From Termitidicoccus mucosus (lineage in GTDB: Bacteria; Verrucomicrobiota; Verrucomicrobiia; Opitutales; Opitutaceae): a stretch of 64,000 nucleotides of DNA. The translations under genes and the position numbers were made by a program. Below the pieces are notes generated by a model. That model was not told the origin of the DNA, made no database searches, and worked only from the letters and a program-made list of their open reading frames with translations. Positions 27,501-35,760 of the stretch are shown piece by piece. Location: positions 4,960,001 to 5,024,000 of the forward strand of contig NZ_CP109796.1 of assembly GCF_038725785.1 (NCBI RefSeq). Reading direction: 5' to 3'. Within the stretch, counting starts at the first letter, position 1, and each line of letters starts with the position of its first letter.

Positions 27501-30110
27501 GCCGTCGAGATCGGGCAAACCGGCAGCGCCACTCTCGCGAACGCCATCACCGGCGCGGGCCGGCTCGTCAAAACCGGCGACGGCTACCTCGAACTCACCA
27601 ACGCCGGCAACAACTACGGCGACACCACCGTGCGCGGCGGCACGCTCTCCGGCCACATCGGCGTCGGCGCGCTCGAAGTCGCCGCCGGGGCAACCTACAT
27701 CGTGGCGCCGACGGCGACCAGCTTCGAGCTGTCGGCGGTGTCCGGCTCGGGCACGATCAACCTGAACAACGCCAGCCTGACCATGAACGTGGCGGCGGGC
27801 GCGACCGGCACCTTCGCCTTTACCGGCGCGCTGACCGGCGGCGACCAATTCATCAAAACCGGCGCGGGCACGCTCGAACTGCAAACCGCGGTGGCCCTGA
27901 CCAACGGCGCGCACATCCAGGACGGCACCGTGACGCTCGCCGACCAGTCCTACCTGGGCGCGCCCGTGGTACTCGGCACCGGCACGACCTTCGGATTTAT
28001 TGACTATACCGGCGCCGGCGAGTGGACGCGCGCCCTCGTGCTCGAAGGGCAGGGCGGCGGCTTCGCGGTGCGCACCGGCACGCTCGCCCTCGCCGCCGCC
28101 GCCGCGATTTCCGGCTCGGGCGATCTCATCAAGACCGGCGCCGGCACGCTCGACCTCACCGCGGCGGACGCCTCCGCGCGCACCGGCGGGGCGCGCGTGC
28201 TCGGCGGCACCCTGCGCGCCACCGCCGCCGCGCTGCCGGGCGATGCCGTTGTATCCGAAAATTCGATACTGGAGTTCGCTCAAGCCTCGGACGGCGCCTA
28301 CGCCGGCAGCATCACCGGCTCCGGCGCGCTCGTGAAAACCGGCCCCGGCACGCTCATGCTTTCCGGCTCCAACTCCCACACCGGCGGCACCGAGGTGCGC
28401 GAAGGTACGCTCGCCGGCACGACCGGCAGCCTCGTCGGCGACATCGCCGTGCAGTCCTCCGCCACGATGCGTTTCGAGCAGGACACCGACGGGTCTTACG
28501 ACGGCGTCATCTCCGGCGCGGGCCTGATCGAAAAGGCCGGCGCGGGCAAGGTCGTGCTCACCGGCACCTACGCCGGCAGCCGTGTCATGCGGGTGCGCGA
28601 CGGCGCGCTTCAGGGCAGCACCGCCAGCCTGCGCGGCAACATCGAGCTCGCCGCCGCCACCGCGACGGTGGTGTTTGACCAAGCCGCCGACGCGAGCTAC
28701 GCCGGCGTCATCAGCGGCGCGGGCGGTTTTGAAAAGACCGGCGCGGGCACGCTCACGTTTGCCACCGCCCAGACCTACACCGGCGACACCGTTCTCACCC
28801 AGGGCACGCTCAAGACCGGCACCTCCAATGTGCTCAACCCCGCCTCCGCCCTCAAATTCACCGGCGCCGCCACGTTCGAACTGGGCAAAACCAGCCAGGC
28901 CGTCAAAAGCCTCTCAACCACCGGCGGCCCCGGCACCATCGCCCTCACCGCCGCCGTCAATCCAGCCGCCGAACTCATCGTCTCGACCGGGCGCCTCACC
29001 GTCGCCGACGACGCGTCGGGCGACATCCGCCTGCTCGTGACATTCGAGCAGTCCGCGGTCACGACCGGCACCGTCCGCGCCCGGCTCGTTGACGTGCAGG
29101 GCGCCAACGCCGCCAGCTATACCATTGACTACGCCAACCGCGCCGTGCTCGGCGCCTACGACCTCAAGGTCAACGCCGCGGGCTGGCTCCTGCCGGAGAA
29201 CTTCTCACCCGAAATTCCCTCCGCCGCCGCGCTCCCCGCCCTGGCCGGGCTCATGGCCAAGGCCGGCGTGGACTCGCTCCACCAGTGCCTCGGCGAGGTG
29301 GCTCCCGTCCCGGCGGAAAACGCCGCCTTCTGGCTGCGCGGCATCAGCCGCGAGGACAGCATCCACGGCGAGCTGTTCGACGGCCTCTCCGTGCGCACCG
29401 CCGGCGCCCAGCTCGGCGTCATGTGGCCCTGGGGCAAACACGGTTCCGCCTCCTCGCGCCTCGATGCCGGCATCGTGGCGACGTTTGTGCAGGCCCGCTC
29501 CGACTACAAGACCGTGGCCGACATCGATGCCGGCGCGCAGGAGGCCGGTGTGTTTGTCACCAGCCGGCGCGGCGACTGGTATGCCGACCTGCTCGCCAAC
29601 GTCGCGCGCAACCGCTACAAGGTCGCCATGCGCGACTCCTCCGACACGGTGCGTTTCGAGGGATGGGGCACGACCGTCGCGCTCGAGGCGGGCCGCGCCT
29701 TCGCCACCGCCGGCGCCGGGGTTTTCGAGCCGCAGGCGCGCGTCATGTATCAGAACACCCGGCTGGACGAAACCGCCGACGCCTTCAAGCGCGAGTATTC
29801 GTTTGACGACGCCGACTCGCTGCACGCCCAGGCCGGGCTGCGCTGGCACATGTCCGTCCCGACTTGGCCCGACGGCGCGATCATCCCCTCGTTCCGCGTC
29901 GCGGTCGGCTATGAGTTTCTCGCCGACAGCCGCATCACGGTCATGGACGTGCCGTTTGACAATGACCTGGGCGGCCTCGACTTTACCGCCGGCGGCTCGC
30001 TCATGTGGTGGTTCAACCGCGATGTCGGCGCCTACGTGAACGGGGCCTGGACGATGGGCGAGGTCGTGAACAGCACCGCCATCACCGCCGGCTTGCGCGT
30101 GAACTGGTGA
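24582..30110 (+). CDS. Giant autotransporter with PATR-type repeats
   Basis: 1842 residues from ATG 24582, with a long signal peptide (ARLGLVFWLLWRAMSPLVAQ). The passenger (to about residue 1560) is Gly/Ala/Thr-rich beta-helix with repeated PATR-like motifs such as GALTKTGAGQLTLSNTGNNYTGDT and SGTLKGHVG. Three large internal units of about 230-260 residues start near 26.04, 26.77 and 27.54 kb; shared landmarks are NYTGDTTI..GTL.GHVG, ATYIVADGVT, G.GTVDLN.ANL.FNV and W.K.LTLTGSGGG. The last about 280 residues (from AAFWLRGISREDSIHGE) form an autotransporter beta-barrel ending TAGLRVNW. It would be displayed on the cell surface, perhaps for glycan or host binding. The DNA is strongly codon-biased, which opens long false frames on the other strand. 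Confidence 0.9.
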   Translation: MKTMTAFPVAAARCFSPTMSAARLGLVFWLLWRAMSPLVAQTTATPVIIGDRTTTLALSGTADNYEILAGTLVQVASGNAISGNNASVSHWYLKNSGTVTTTGNSGLNFTQDASVTNLGLIESANTGATQAGVYFASTAAGDVTNSGTILGGLKGINFGNTARLNTVVNHAGALIQTSVNATNGGAIYSANNNTVAITNAGEINGALRGLHLGGASAVTNSGTITGGSGVAIWFNNTTASSTLTLDTGSVLNGDIVSNAGLLNHVVLTGSGVEDSHFIGASGDPAKGFASLTMDGTDWTLSGTVQLSGVAADTLKVAAGRLTLAGQTIFAAAAGSGITISAGGTLQIGDGGAIIWHADAGPPAIANDGAVVIASAGNYALSGDLSGSGVVVQAGAGVLALTGNNTHTGGVRVDSGTLFIDDDAKLGALAGSLALNGGAALYGADITTARAVVAGGILDTNSHAVTLTGAVSGTGALTKTGAGQLTLSNTGNNYTGDTTIVSGTLKGHVGTGLLTVQTGATYIVADGVTDAAIGAIAGNGTVDLNGANLAFNVISGTQTYAFAGALANGGASLRKTGAGTLDLGAGTALAAAFATGITVENGTLKLDNQNQIGAALILGSAVGHGLLEVDDGLAAWTKTLTLTGSGGGLSIAGGTQALTATVEGTGDFVKAGAGTLDITGATMNQTGGGTRILGGTLLGDTATIKGDLTFANDATAEFAQNTTGTLSGLITGAGHLIMNGTGELVLANSANAYTGDTTIKTGTLTGHVGQGTLTVESAGTYKVADGVTEFELAGIVGQGTVNLNAASLNFNVASGTASEFNFTGQLDGGPAAKFNKTGGGTLTLSSSVALGGGILVKDGVLRLSDESLAATTITLGDTTTAGLIAYDNPAAWTKSLTLTGSGGGFQVAASTTTTLASTAVISGSGDFVKAGAGTLDTRAATITADIAATRILDGTLLATAATLKGTLDLASATSAVEIGQTGSATLANAITGAGRLVKTGDGYLELTNAGNNYGDTTVRGGTLSGHIGVGALEVAAGATYIVAPTATSFELSAVSGSGTINLNNASLTMNVAAGATGTFAFTGALTGGDQFIKTGAGTLELQTAVALTNGAHIQDGTVTLADQSYLGAPVVLGTGTTFGFIDYTGAGEWTRALVLEGQGGGFAVRTGTLALAAAAAISGSGDLIKTGAGTLDLTAADASARTGGARVLGGTLRATAAALPGDAVVSENSILEFAQASDGAYAGSITGSGALVKTGPGTLMLSGSNSHTGGTEVREGTLAGTTGSLVGDIAVQSSATMRFEQDTDGSYDGVISGAGLIEKAGAGKVVLTGTYAGSRVMRVRDGALQGSTASLRGNIELAAATATVVFDQAADASYAGVISGAGGFEKTGAGTLTFATAQTYTGDTVLTQGTLKTGTSNVLNPASALKFTGAATFELGKTSQAVKSLSTTGGPGTIALTAAVNPAAELIVSTGRLTVADDASGDIRLLVTFEQSAVTTGTVRARLVDVQGANAASYTIDYANRAVLGAYDLKVNAAGWLLPENFSPEIPSAAALPALAGLMAKAGVDSLHQCLGEVAPVPAENAAFWLRGISREDSIHGELFDGLSVRTAGAQLGVMWPWGKHGSASSRLDAGIVATFVQARSDYKTVADIDAGAQEAGVFVTSRRGDWYADLLANVARNRYKVAMRDSSDTVRFEGWGTTVALEAGRAFATAGAGVFEPQARVMYQNTRLDETADAFKREYSFDDADSLHAQAGLRWHMSVPTWPDGAIIPSFRVAVGYEFLADSRITVMDVPFDNDLGGLDFTAGGSLMWWFNRDVGAYVNGAWTMGEVVNSTAITAGLRVNW

Positions 30111-30132
30111 CGGCCCGGGACCGAGTGGCGCC

Positions 30133-30873
30133 TCAGCCCAGCACGGCCTCGAATTTTTCCGCGTCCTCGGGGGTGTCCACGCCGATGGTGGGGTCGTGGG
30201 TGACGCCGACGGCGATGTCGTATCCGTTTTCCAATACACGGAGCTGCTCCAGCCGCTCGATCTGTTCCAGCCGGCCCACGGGCAGCCGGGCGAAGCGCTC
30301 CAGCAGGTCCGCCTTGTAGGCGTAGAGGCCGAGATGGCGCAGGCAGGGGCTGGCCGCGACCGCCGCGTCGTCGGGCCGGCCGCCGAGGTCGCGGGGGTAG
30401 GGCATGGGCGAACGCGAGAAATACAGCGCGCGGCCGTCGTTGCGCAGGACCGCCTTCACCTGGTTCGGGTTGGCAAAATCCGCCGCCGTGCGGAAGGGCG
30501 TGGCGAGCGTGGCCATCGCCACGGGGCCGTCGAGCAGGGCGTCGAGCTGGCGGAGCTGGCCGCCGGTCACGAGCGGCTCGTCGGCCTGCACGTTGATGAC
30601 GTGGCCGGCGCCCACGCGGCGGTTGGCCTCGGCGATGCGGTCGGTGCCGCTCTGGTGGCTGGTGCTCGTCAAAATGGTCTCAAAATGGGCGGCCTTCAGC
30701 GGCGCGGCGAGCAGCGGGTCGTCCACGGCGAAAAAGAGCGGCAGGTCCGGGGCCTCGCCGGCGATGCGCTCGGCCACCCAGAGCAGGAGCGGTTTCCCCT
30801 TGATGGGATGAAGCAATTTGCGCGGGAAACGGGTCGATGCGAGGCGGCAGGGAACGATGATGGCGGTCTTCAT
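30133..30873 (-). CDS. kdsB: 3-deoxy-manno-octulosonate cytidylyltransferase (CMP-KDO synthetase)
   Basis: 246 residues from ATG 30873; about the usual KdsB length (near 250). Diagnostic motifs: IIVPCRLASTRFPRKLL near the start (nucleotide binding), TSTSHQSGTDRIAEA, INVQADEPLV with the metal-binding Asp, FSRSPMPYPRD, and HLGLYAYKADLLERF. It activates KDO with CTP in lipopolysaccharide synthesis in the cytoplasm, so the organism is a diderm with KDO in its lipid A core. It converges with the autotransporter gene, leaving only 22 bases between. Confidence 0.95.
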   Translation of the reverse strand: MKTAIIVPCRLASTRFPRKLLHPIKGKPLLLWVAERIAGEAPDLPLFFAVDDPLLAAPLKAAHFETILTSTSHQSGTDRIAEANRRVGAGHVINVQADEPLVTGGQLRQLDALLDGPVAMATLATPFRTAADFANPNQVKAVLRNDGRALYFSRSPMPYPRDLGGRPDDAAVAASPCLRHLGLYAYKADLLERFARLPVGRLEQIERLEQLRVLENGYDIAVGVTHDPTIGVDTPEDAEKFEAVLG

Positions 30874-30986
30874 GGCGGGAGGGCGGGCGTCGGGCCGAGA
30901 AAGCGTGGGGGCTGTTTTTGATATTGCAAGCCGCTCCCTCAGCGAGACGATGCACAACCCTGCCTGAAGGAATCACAACCGCATAA

Positions 30987-31286
30987 ATGGACAAAAACGA
31001 CACGCCCGCCGCCGGAACCCAGATCGTCAAGGAACTCATCGTGCAGAACAAGATGGGCATCCATGCGCGTCCCGCCGCCATGATCGTGCGTATCACAAAC
31101 CGTTTCAAGGCCGACGTGCTGGTCGAGAAGGACGAGGAGCAGGTGAACGGGAAAAGCATCATGGGCCTGATGATGCTCGCCGCGGGCAAGGGCTCGAAGG
31201 TGAAATTCCTCGCGAACGGCGCCGATGCCGAACAGATGCTCGCCGAGATCGAGCAGCTTTTTGCCCGCAAGTTTGACGAGGCGTAA
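30987..31286 (+). CDS. ptsH: HPr-family phosphocarrier protein
   Basis: 99 residues. KMGIHARPAAMIVRIT carries the phospho-accepting His of HPr proteins, and NGKSIMGLMMLAAGKGSKV the regulatory Ser region. A 12-residue N-terminal extension is present. It may work in a PTS chain or in PTS-Ntr style regulation; no enzyme I or EII gene is in view. It is transcribed divergently from kdsB across 113 bases. Confidence 0.92.
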   Translation: MDKNDTPAAGTQIVKELIVQNKMGIHARPAAMIVRITNRFKADVLVEKDEEQVNGKSIMGLMMLAAGKGSKVKFLANGADAEQMLAEIEQLFARKFDEA

Positions 31287-31497
31287 ACGGCATGGCGCCG
31301 CCCTTCGTTGGATTGACCGCGAAGGATGCGGAGCCGCGAAGGGGAGAAGCGGTTTGGGGCCGCGAAAAATGCGGAGAATTAATGGCGTCGCGAGCCGTTG
31401 GCGTGCTTTTGCGATTCTGGAGGTTTGATGAACCGGTCTTCCCAAGTTTTTCCTCGCGATCTTCGCGTCTTTCGCGGTCGAAAAAATCCCATTGCGT

Positions 31498-32304
31498 TTA
31501 CCGCAATCCAAAAAACGACCGCGCGTTTTCCGTGCTGATTTGCGCGAGCTTGTCGAGCCCGACGCCGAACACCTCCGCCGCGAACTCGGCGGTGTGGCGG
31601 ACATACGCCGGTTCGTTCGGCTTTCCGCGATGCGGCATCGGCGTCAGGTAAGGCGCATCGGTTTCCACCATGAAACGTTCCAATCCCTGCTCGCGCGCGG
31701 CGTCGCGCACGAGGCCGGCGCTCTTGTAGGTCAGCACGCCGGTGAAGGAGCCGCGTCCGCCGCGCCGCGCGAGTTCGCGTATCTCGGCGGGGCCTTCCAC
31801 GAAGCAATGGAACACCACGCGCGACCAGTCCGCGCCGCTCGCGTCGATCATCGCCACGCATTCCGCAAACGCGCCGCGCGAATGCACGACCAGCGGCACG
31901 GCGAGCTTGCGCGCGATTTCCAGTTGCGCGGCGAAGGCCGCGCGCTGCCAGGCGAAAATCCGCTCCGCCTGCGCCTCGTCGTCTTTCGGCAGGTGAAACC
32001 GGTCGAGCCCGCATTCGCCGAGCGCGACCGGAAGCGGTTCCGTGCCCCGCGCGAAAAACGCCTCGATGCCCGCCGCTTCGTCGGCCCAGTTTTCGCCGAC
32101 CGAGCATGGGTGCAGTCCGACCGTGTGGTAAACGAAGCCGCGGTGCTCGCTCGCGAGCCGCCGGTAGAGCCCCCAGTCGTCGCTCGCGGTGCCGATGGTG
32201 ATCATCGCCTCCACGCCCGCCTCGCGCGCCCGGGCCAGCGCGCCGTCGAGCGTGTTGTTGCGGAAAAACGATTCCAAGTGCGTGTGCGTATCGATGAGGG
32301 CCAT
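31498..32304 (-). CDS. TatD-family metal-dependent DNase
   Basis: 268 residues from ATG 32304. Metal-binding and family motifs in order: LIDTHTHLES at the start, YHTVGLHPC, ALGECGLDRFHLP, VVHSRGAF, FHCFVEG and VETDAPYLTP. TatD hydrolases are cytoplasmic 3'-5' exonucleases involved in DNA repair and degradation. The gene lies alone; the 210 bases before it on the left hold no clear gene. Confidence 0.92.
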   Translation of the reverse strand: MALIDTHTHLESFFRNNTLDGALARAREAGVEAMITIGTASDDWGLYRRLASEHRGFVYHTVGLHPCSVGENWADEAAGIEAFFARGTEPLPVALGECGLDRFHLPKDDEAQAERIFAWQRAAFAAQLEIARKLAVPLVVHSRGAFAECVAMIDASGADWSRVVFHCFVEGPAEIRELARRGGRGSFTGVLTYKSAGLVRDAAREQGLERFMVETDAPYLTPMPHRGKPNEPAYVRHTAEFAAEVFGVGLDKLAQISTENARSFFGLR

Positions 32305-32423
32305 GCGGTTTAAAAATCCCAAATTCCAAATTTCTCTACGAGGCGAAGCCGAGTGGTTTGACAATCCCGAAAAAACTCAAATCCCAAAACACAAAACTTC
32401 GCCCGGCGGGGTGGTGGCGAAAA

Positions 32424-32575
32424 CGCGGCAGCGGCTGGGAGCGCCGGCATCCTGCCGGCAGACGGCGCTCCGCGCCGCCGGATGGATTGAGTGGCACGGA
32501 CGTCCCCGCCCGTGGAGGGCAACGCTTCGCGCCGCAAATGCCGGCAGGATGTCGGCGCTCCCAGTCGCTGCCGCG
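32424..32575. repeat. 37-bp inverted repeat, member of a GC-rich palindromic family
   Basis: Arms at 32424-32460 and 32539-32575 are reverse complements with two mismatches. The 78-base centre carries GGCACGG and GCCCGTGG pieces and a CTTCGCGCCGCAAA segment like those in the repeats at 36.4 and 56.5 kb. It lies between two leftward genes and could fold into a long hairpin that stabilises or ends transcripts. Confidence 0.75.
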
Positions 32576-32583
32576 TCCTCTGC

Positions 32584-33285
32584 CTATTGCCGCTCCCCGT
32601 AAAGCGCGGTGCCCACCCGGATGAGGGTGCTGCCCGCCGCGATGGCCGCCTCGAAGTCGCCGGTCATGCCCATCGACAACTCACGCAGCTCCACGCCCCG
32701 GCTGGCGGCGAGGCGGTCGCGGATTTCGCGCAGATTGGCAAACGTCCGCTCTGCCACCGCGGGGTCGCCGGAGAGCGGCGCGATGGTCATCAGCCCGTCC
32801 ACGCGCAGGTTCGGCAATGCGAGCGCGGCGTCGAGCAGGCGGGGGGCGTCCTCCGGCTCCGCGCCGAATTTCGCCGGATCGTGGCCGGCGTTGATCTGGA
32901 GCAGAATCGCGAGCGTTTTTCCCGTTTCGGCGGCGGCGCGGTCGAGGTGGCGCAGGAGTTTTTCGCTGTCCACGCTTTGCACGCGGTCGAAGCATTCGAC
33001 GGCGGCGCGGGCCTTGTTGGATTGCAGGTGGCCGATCAGCTCCCAGCGGAGCGCCGCCGATTCGGGGGCGACGAGCGGCCGTTTCGCGATGCCCTCCTGC
33101 ACGCGGTTTTCCCCGATGGCGCGCAGGCCGAGGCGAGCCGCGTAGTCGATGGCGGCGGGCGGATGAGTCTTGGTCACGGCCAGCAACTCCACCCCGGCGG
33201 GATCGCGGCCGGCGCGGCGGCAGGCTTCGGCGATCTGGCTGCGCAGGGATTCCACCCGGGAGCTGAATTCGAGAAAAGATATCAT
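32584..33285 (-). CDS. YggS/PLPBP-family pyridoxal-phosphate homeostasis protein
   Basis: 233 residues. The PLP-binding Lys is in ELLAVTKTHPP (about residue 39). Other family motifs: GENRVQEGIAK, WELIGHLQSNKAR, VQSVDSEKLLRHL, LLQINAGHDPAKFGAE, MTIAPLSGD, ELSMGMTGDFEAAI and GSTLIRVGTALYGER. The usual S-M-G-M-S/T-x-D signature is intact. The protein buffers pyridoxal phosphate in the cytoplasm. It is read away from the LysR regulator (76 bases between starts). Confidence 0.95.
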   Translation of the reverse strand: MISFLEFSSRVESLRSQIAEACRRAGRDPAGVELLAVTKTHPPAAIDYAARLGLRAIGENRVQEGIAKRPLVAPESAALRWELIGHLQSNKARAAVECFDRVQSVDSEKLLRHLDRAAAETGKTLAILLQINAGHDPAKFGAEPEDAPRLLDAALALPNLRVDGLMTIAPLSGDPAVAERTFANLREIRDRLAASRGVELRELSMGMTGDFEAAIAAGSTLIRVGTALYGERQ

Positions 33286-33360
33286 CGGGGAGTTAAATTT
33301 TTTTAATGAGTTGCGAGGCGATTAGTGTCGTTTATGGTAGCGCACCATTTAGCGTATTCC

Positions 33361-34251
33361 ATGCATATCGACAATCTCAGGATTTTCGCAGATCTCGTAG
33401 AAACCAAGAGCTTCTCCAAAGCTGCAAAGATCAATAATATAACGCAATCGGCAGTGAGCCAGCAGGCCCGCGCGATGGAGCGGAATTTCAAGACTTTGTT
33501 GATTGATCGGAGCCAGAAGCAGTTCCAGCTCACGCGCGAGGGACAGCGCATTTACGAGACCGCGAAAGAAATTTTACATCAATACGACAAATTGCTGAGC
33601 GAGTTGCAGGAGATGAAAAAGGTCATTAGCGGCACGATTCGCATCTCGACGATTTATTCGATCGGCCTGCACGAGCTGCCGCCCTACATCAAGCGTTTCC
33701 TGCACGCGTATCCGTCGGTCAACGTGCGCGTGGAATACCGGCGCTCGAATCTGGTTTACGAGGACATTTTGCACAACTCGGTGGATTTCGGGCTGGTGGC
33801 GTTTCCGGTAAAAACGCGGCAGATCGAGATGATTCCGTTTCGCGAGGACCGGCTGGTGCTGATCACGCACCCGAGCCATCCGCTGGCGTCGAAGACGGAG
33901 CTGGAGCTGGAGGATTTGTCGGGGCAAAAGTTCATCGGCTTCGACCCCGACATCCCGACGCGCAAGGCGGTGGACCAGATATTCCGCGACGGCAAGCTGG
34001 AGATCGAGCCGGTGATGGAGTTTGACAACATCGAGACGGTGAAGCGCGCGGTGGAGATCGACCACGGCGTGTCGATCGTGCCGCAGGCGACGGTGGCGCA
34101 GGAATTCGCGCAAGGCACGCTGGCGGTGATCCCTTTCAAGGGCAAGGAGTTCGCCCGCCCGCTCGCCATCCTGCACCGCAAGGGCCGCGTGCTCACGCCC
34201 GCGATGAAGAAGTTCGTGGAAACGCTCTCGACCGTGGCGGAAGGAAAGTGA
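33361..34251 (+). CDS. LysR-family transcription regulator
   Basis: 296 residues from ATG 33361 (an upstream in-frame start is possible). The N-terminal winged helix reads LRIFADLVETKSFSKAAKINNITQSAVSQQARAMERNF, the standard LysR signature. The effector domain (residues about 90-290) contains GTIRISTIYSIGLHELPPYIKRF and HGVSIVPQATVAQEFAQGTL. The sub-type resembles CysB/CbbR-like activators. Its target cannot be told; the divergent YggS gene and the transporter downstream are candidates. Confidence 0.92.
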   Translation: MHIDNLRIFADLVETKSFSKAAKINNITQSAVSQQARAMERNFKTLLIDRSQKQFQLTREGQRIYETAKEILHQYDKLLSELQEMKKVISGTIRISTIYSIGLHELPPYIKRFLHAYPSVNVRVEYRRSNLVYEDILHNSVDFGLVAFPVKTRQIEMIPFREDRLVLITHPSHPLASKTELELEDLSGQKFIGFDPDIPTRKAVDQIFRDGKLEIEPVMEFDNIETVKRAVEIDHGVSIVPQATVAQEFAQGTLAVIPFKGKEFARPLAILHRKGRVLTPAMKKFVETLSTVAEGK

Positions 34252-34403
34252 GGGGAGGCGAACTCATGCGCGCTTCCCGCCCGGCGGCGGGAATGCCGTC
34301 GCCCCATTCGCGTGTTTAACACGTTGTCTTATAGTAGGAAGCATTCGCAGTCGTAATCGCAGGGTTGTTTTCGGCAGGCGTCATGCTAGAGGGTTGGCGT
34401 TTC

Positions 34404-35756
34404 ATGCAAACATCCAACACCACGGACGCCCAGGCTGATTATACACCGTGGCGGGCGGCCAAATTTTACATTCCTTTGGTCATCCAGGCGGTCTCGCAGA
34501 GCCTGACCTATCCGCTGGTCGCCTCCATCGTTTCACATGGGAAAAACGGCGTGGTGGACATGGCCGCGCTCGCCCAGGGGCAGGCCGTGATGTTCATGCT
34601 CGGCGCGGTGGGCAGCGGCCTGCTCACCACCGGCATGGTGTTCGGGCGCGATGCGGAGGGGTTTCGCATGTTCAGCCGCCTGAACCAGTGGGTGTGCGCC
34701 GTGCTCGTCGTCCTGCAGGCGCTGGCGTGCGTGCATCCAGTGGACGGTTTCATTTTCCGGGGGATGCTGGGGCTGGCGACGCCGATGGACACGACCGCGC
34801 GCGAGGTGCTGTTCCTGAGCATCCCGATGCAGGTTTTGTTTTTCGTGCGCAACACGAGCCTGGTCGCGCTCTACAACGCGCGCGACAGCGCCGGGGCCAA
34901 CTGGGCCACGCTCGCGCGCATCGCGCTCACCCTCGTGCTGGCGCCGGTGTTCGTGCGGCTGGGCTGGGTGGGGCATCGCATGGGCGTGCTGGCCATGACC
35001 GGGCCGGTGCTGCTCGAACTGCTGCTCACGCAATGGCTGGCGCGCCCGCACATCCGCCGCCTCGCGTCCGGCGGCGGGCAGTCGGCGGGGCTGGGCACGC
35101 AGTTGCTGTTCATGATCCCGCTGTCCTTCGGCGGCATGCTGCTGACGATCGCCGGGCTGATGATCGGCGCGTTCATCGCGCGCGCCGCCGACCCGGCGCG
35201 GATGCTGCCGATCCATTACATCACCATCGGCGTGATCAACCCGGTGGGCATGGCCGCGCTGCGCGTGCAGGCGGTGACGCTGGCCTTTCCGCCGCGCGAC
35301 AAAAACGACCGCGCGATGGCCCGCTTCGCGCTGGCGGCCGGCGGCGTGCTGGCGCTCATTCCGCTGGCCGGGCAAATCCCCGCCGTGGCGCAGTGGTATT
35401 TCGGCGGCATCCAGAGCCTGCCGCCGGAGGACATCCCGCTGGCCATGCGCGCCGCGTTGCTGCTCGCCACCCTGCCGGTCGTGCAGTCCCTGCGCGGCCA
35501 TGCGGAGGGACTGGCCGCGTGGCGCCGGCGGCCCAACGCGATTCTCGCCGGGCAGGCCATGAACCTCGCGACGCTGGTTTGCGTGCTGTTCTTCACGCTG
35601 CACGCCGGCGTGCCGGGCTACCTGATGGGGGTCATCGCGATTGATGCCGCGACCTTGATGACGCTGGTCATCATACGCCTCGGCCTCGCGTGGGCGGAAA
35701 TGGAAAGCACCTTCGTCGGACGCGCCCCGCGGGGGATGCGCGGCTCGGAGGGCTGA
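34404..35756 (+). CDS. Polytopic membrane protein, MATE/MOP-flippase-like
   Basis: About 450 residues; starts at 34365, 34383 or 34404 are possible. About 10-12 hydrophobic segments in two halves can be seen (for example FYIPLVIQAVSQSLTYPLVASIV, MVFMLGAVGSGLLTTGMVFG-like, VLLELLLTQWL, LLFMIPLSFGGMLLTIAGLMIGAFIA). The distribution of segments and the Pro-rich first helix resemble the MOP superfamily, which exports drugs or flips lipid-linked sugars. No family motif is decisive. A glycosyltransferase gene converges on it, 4 bases away. Confidence 0.55.
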   Translation: MQTSNTTDAQADYTPWRAAKFYIPLVIQAVSQSLTYPLVASIVSHGKNGVVDMAALAQGQAVMFMLGAVGSGLLTTGMVFGRDAEGFRMFSRLNQWVCAVLVVLQALACVHPVDGFIFRGMLGLATPMDTTAREVLFLSIPMQVLFFVRNTSLVALYNARDSAGANWATLARIALTLVLAPVFVRLGWVGHRMGVLAMTGPVLLELLLTQWLARPHIRRLASGGGQSAGLGTQLLFMIPLSFGGMLLTIAGLMIGAFIARAADPARMLPIHYITIGVINPVGMAALRVQAVTLAFPPRDKNDRAMARFALAAGGVLALIPLAGQIPAVAQWYFGGIQSLPPEDIPLAMRAALLLATLPVVQSLRGHAEGLAAWRRRPNAILAGQAMNLATLVCVLFFTLHAGVPGYLMGVIAIDAATLMTLVIIRLGLAWAEMESTFVGRAPRGMRGSEG

Positions 35757-35760
35757 CCGC

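Noticed and set aside
26040-28682. An 880-residue minus-strand frame inside the autotransporter gene
   Set aside because: It is Gly/Ala/Arg/Glu-rich low complexity produced by the codon bias of the plus-strand repeats; no family features.
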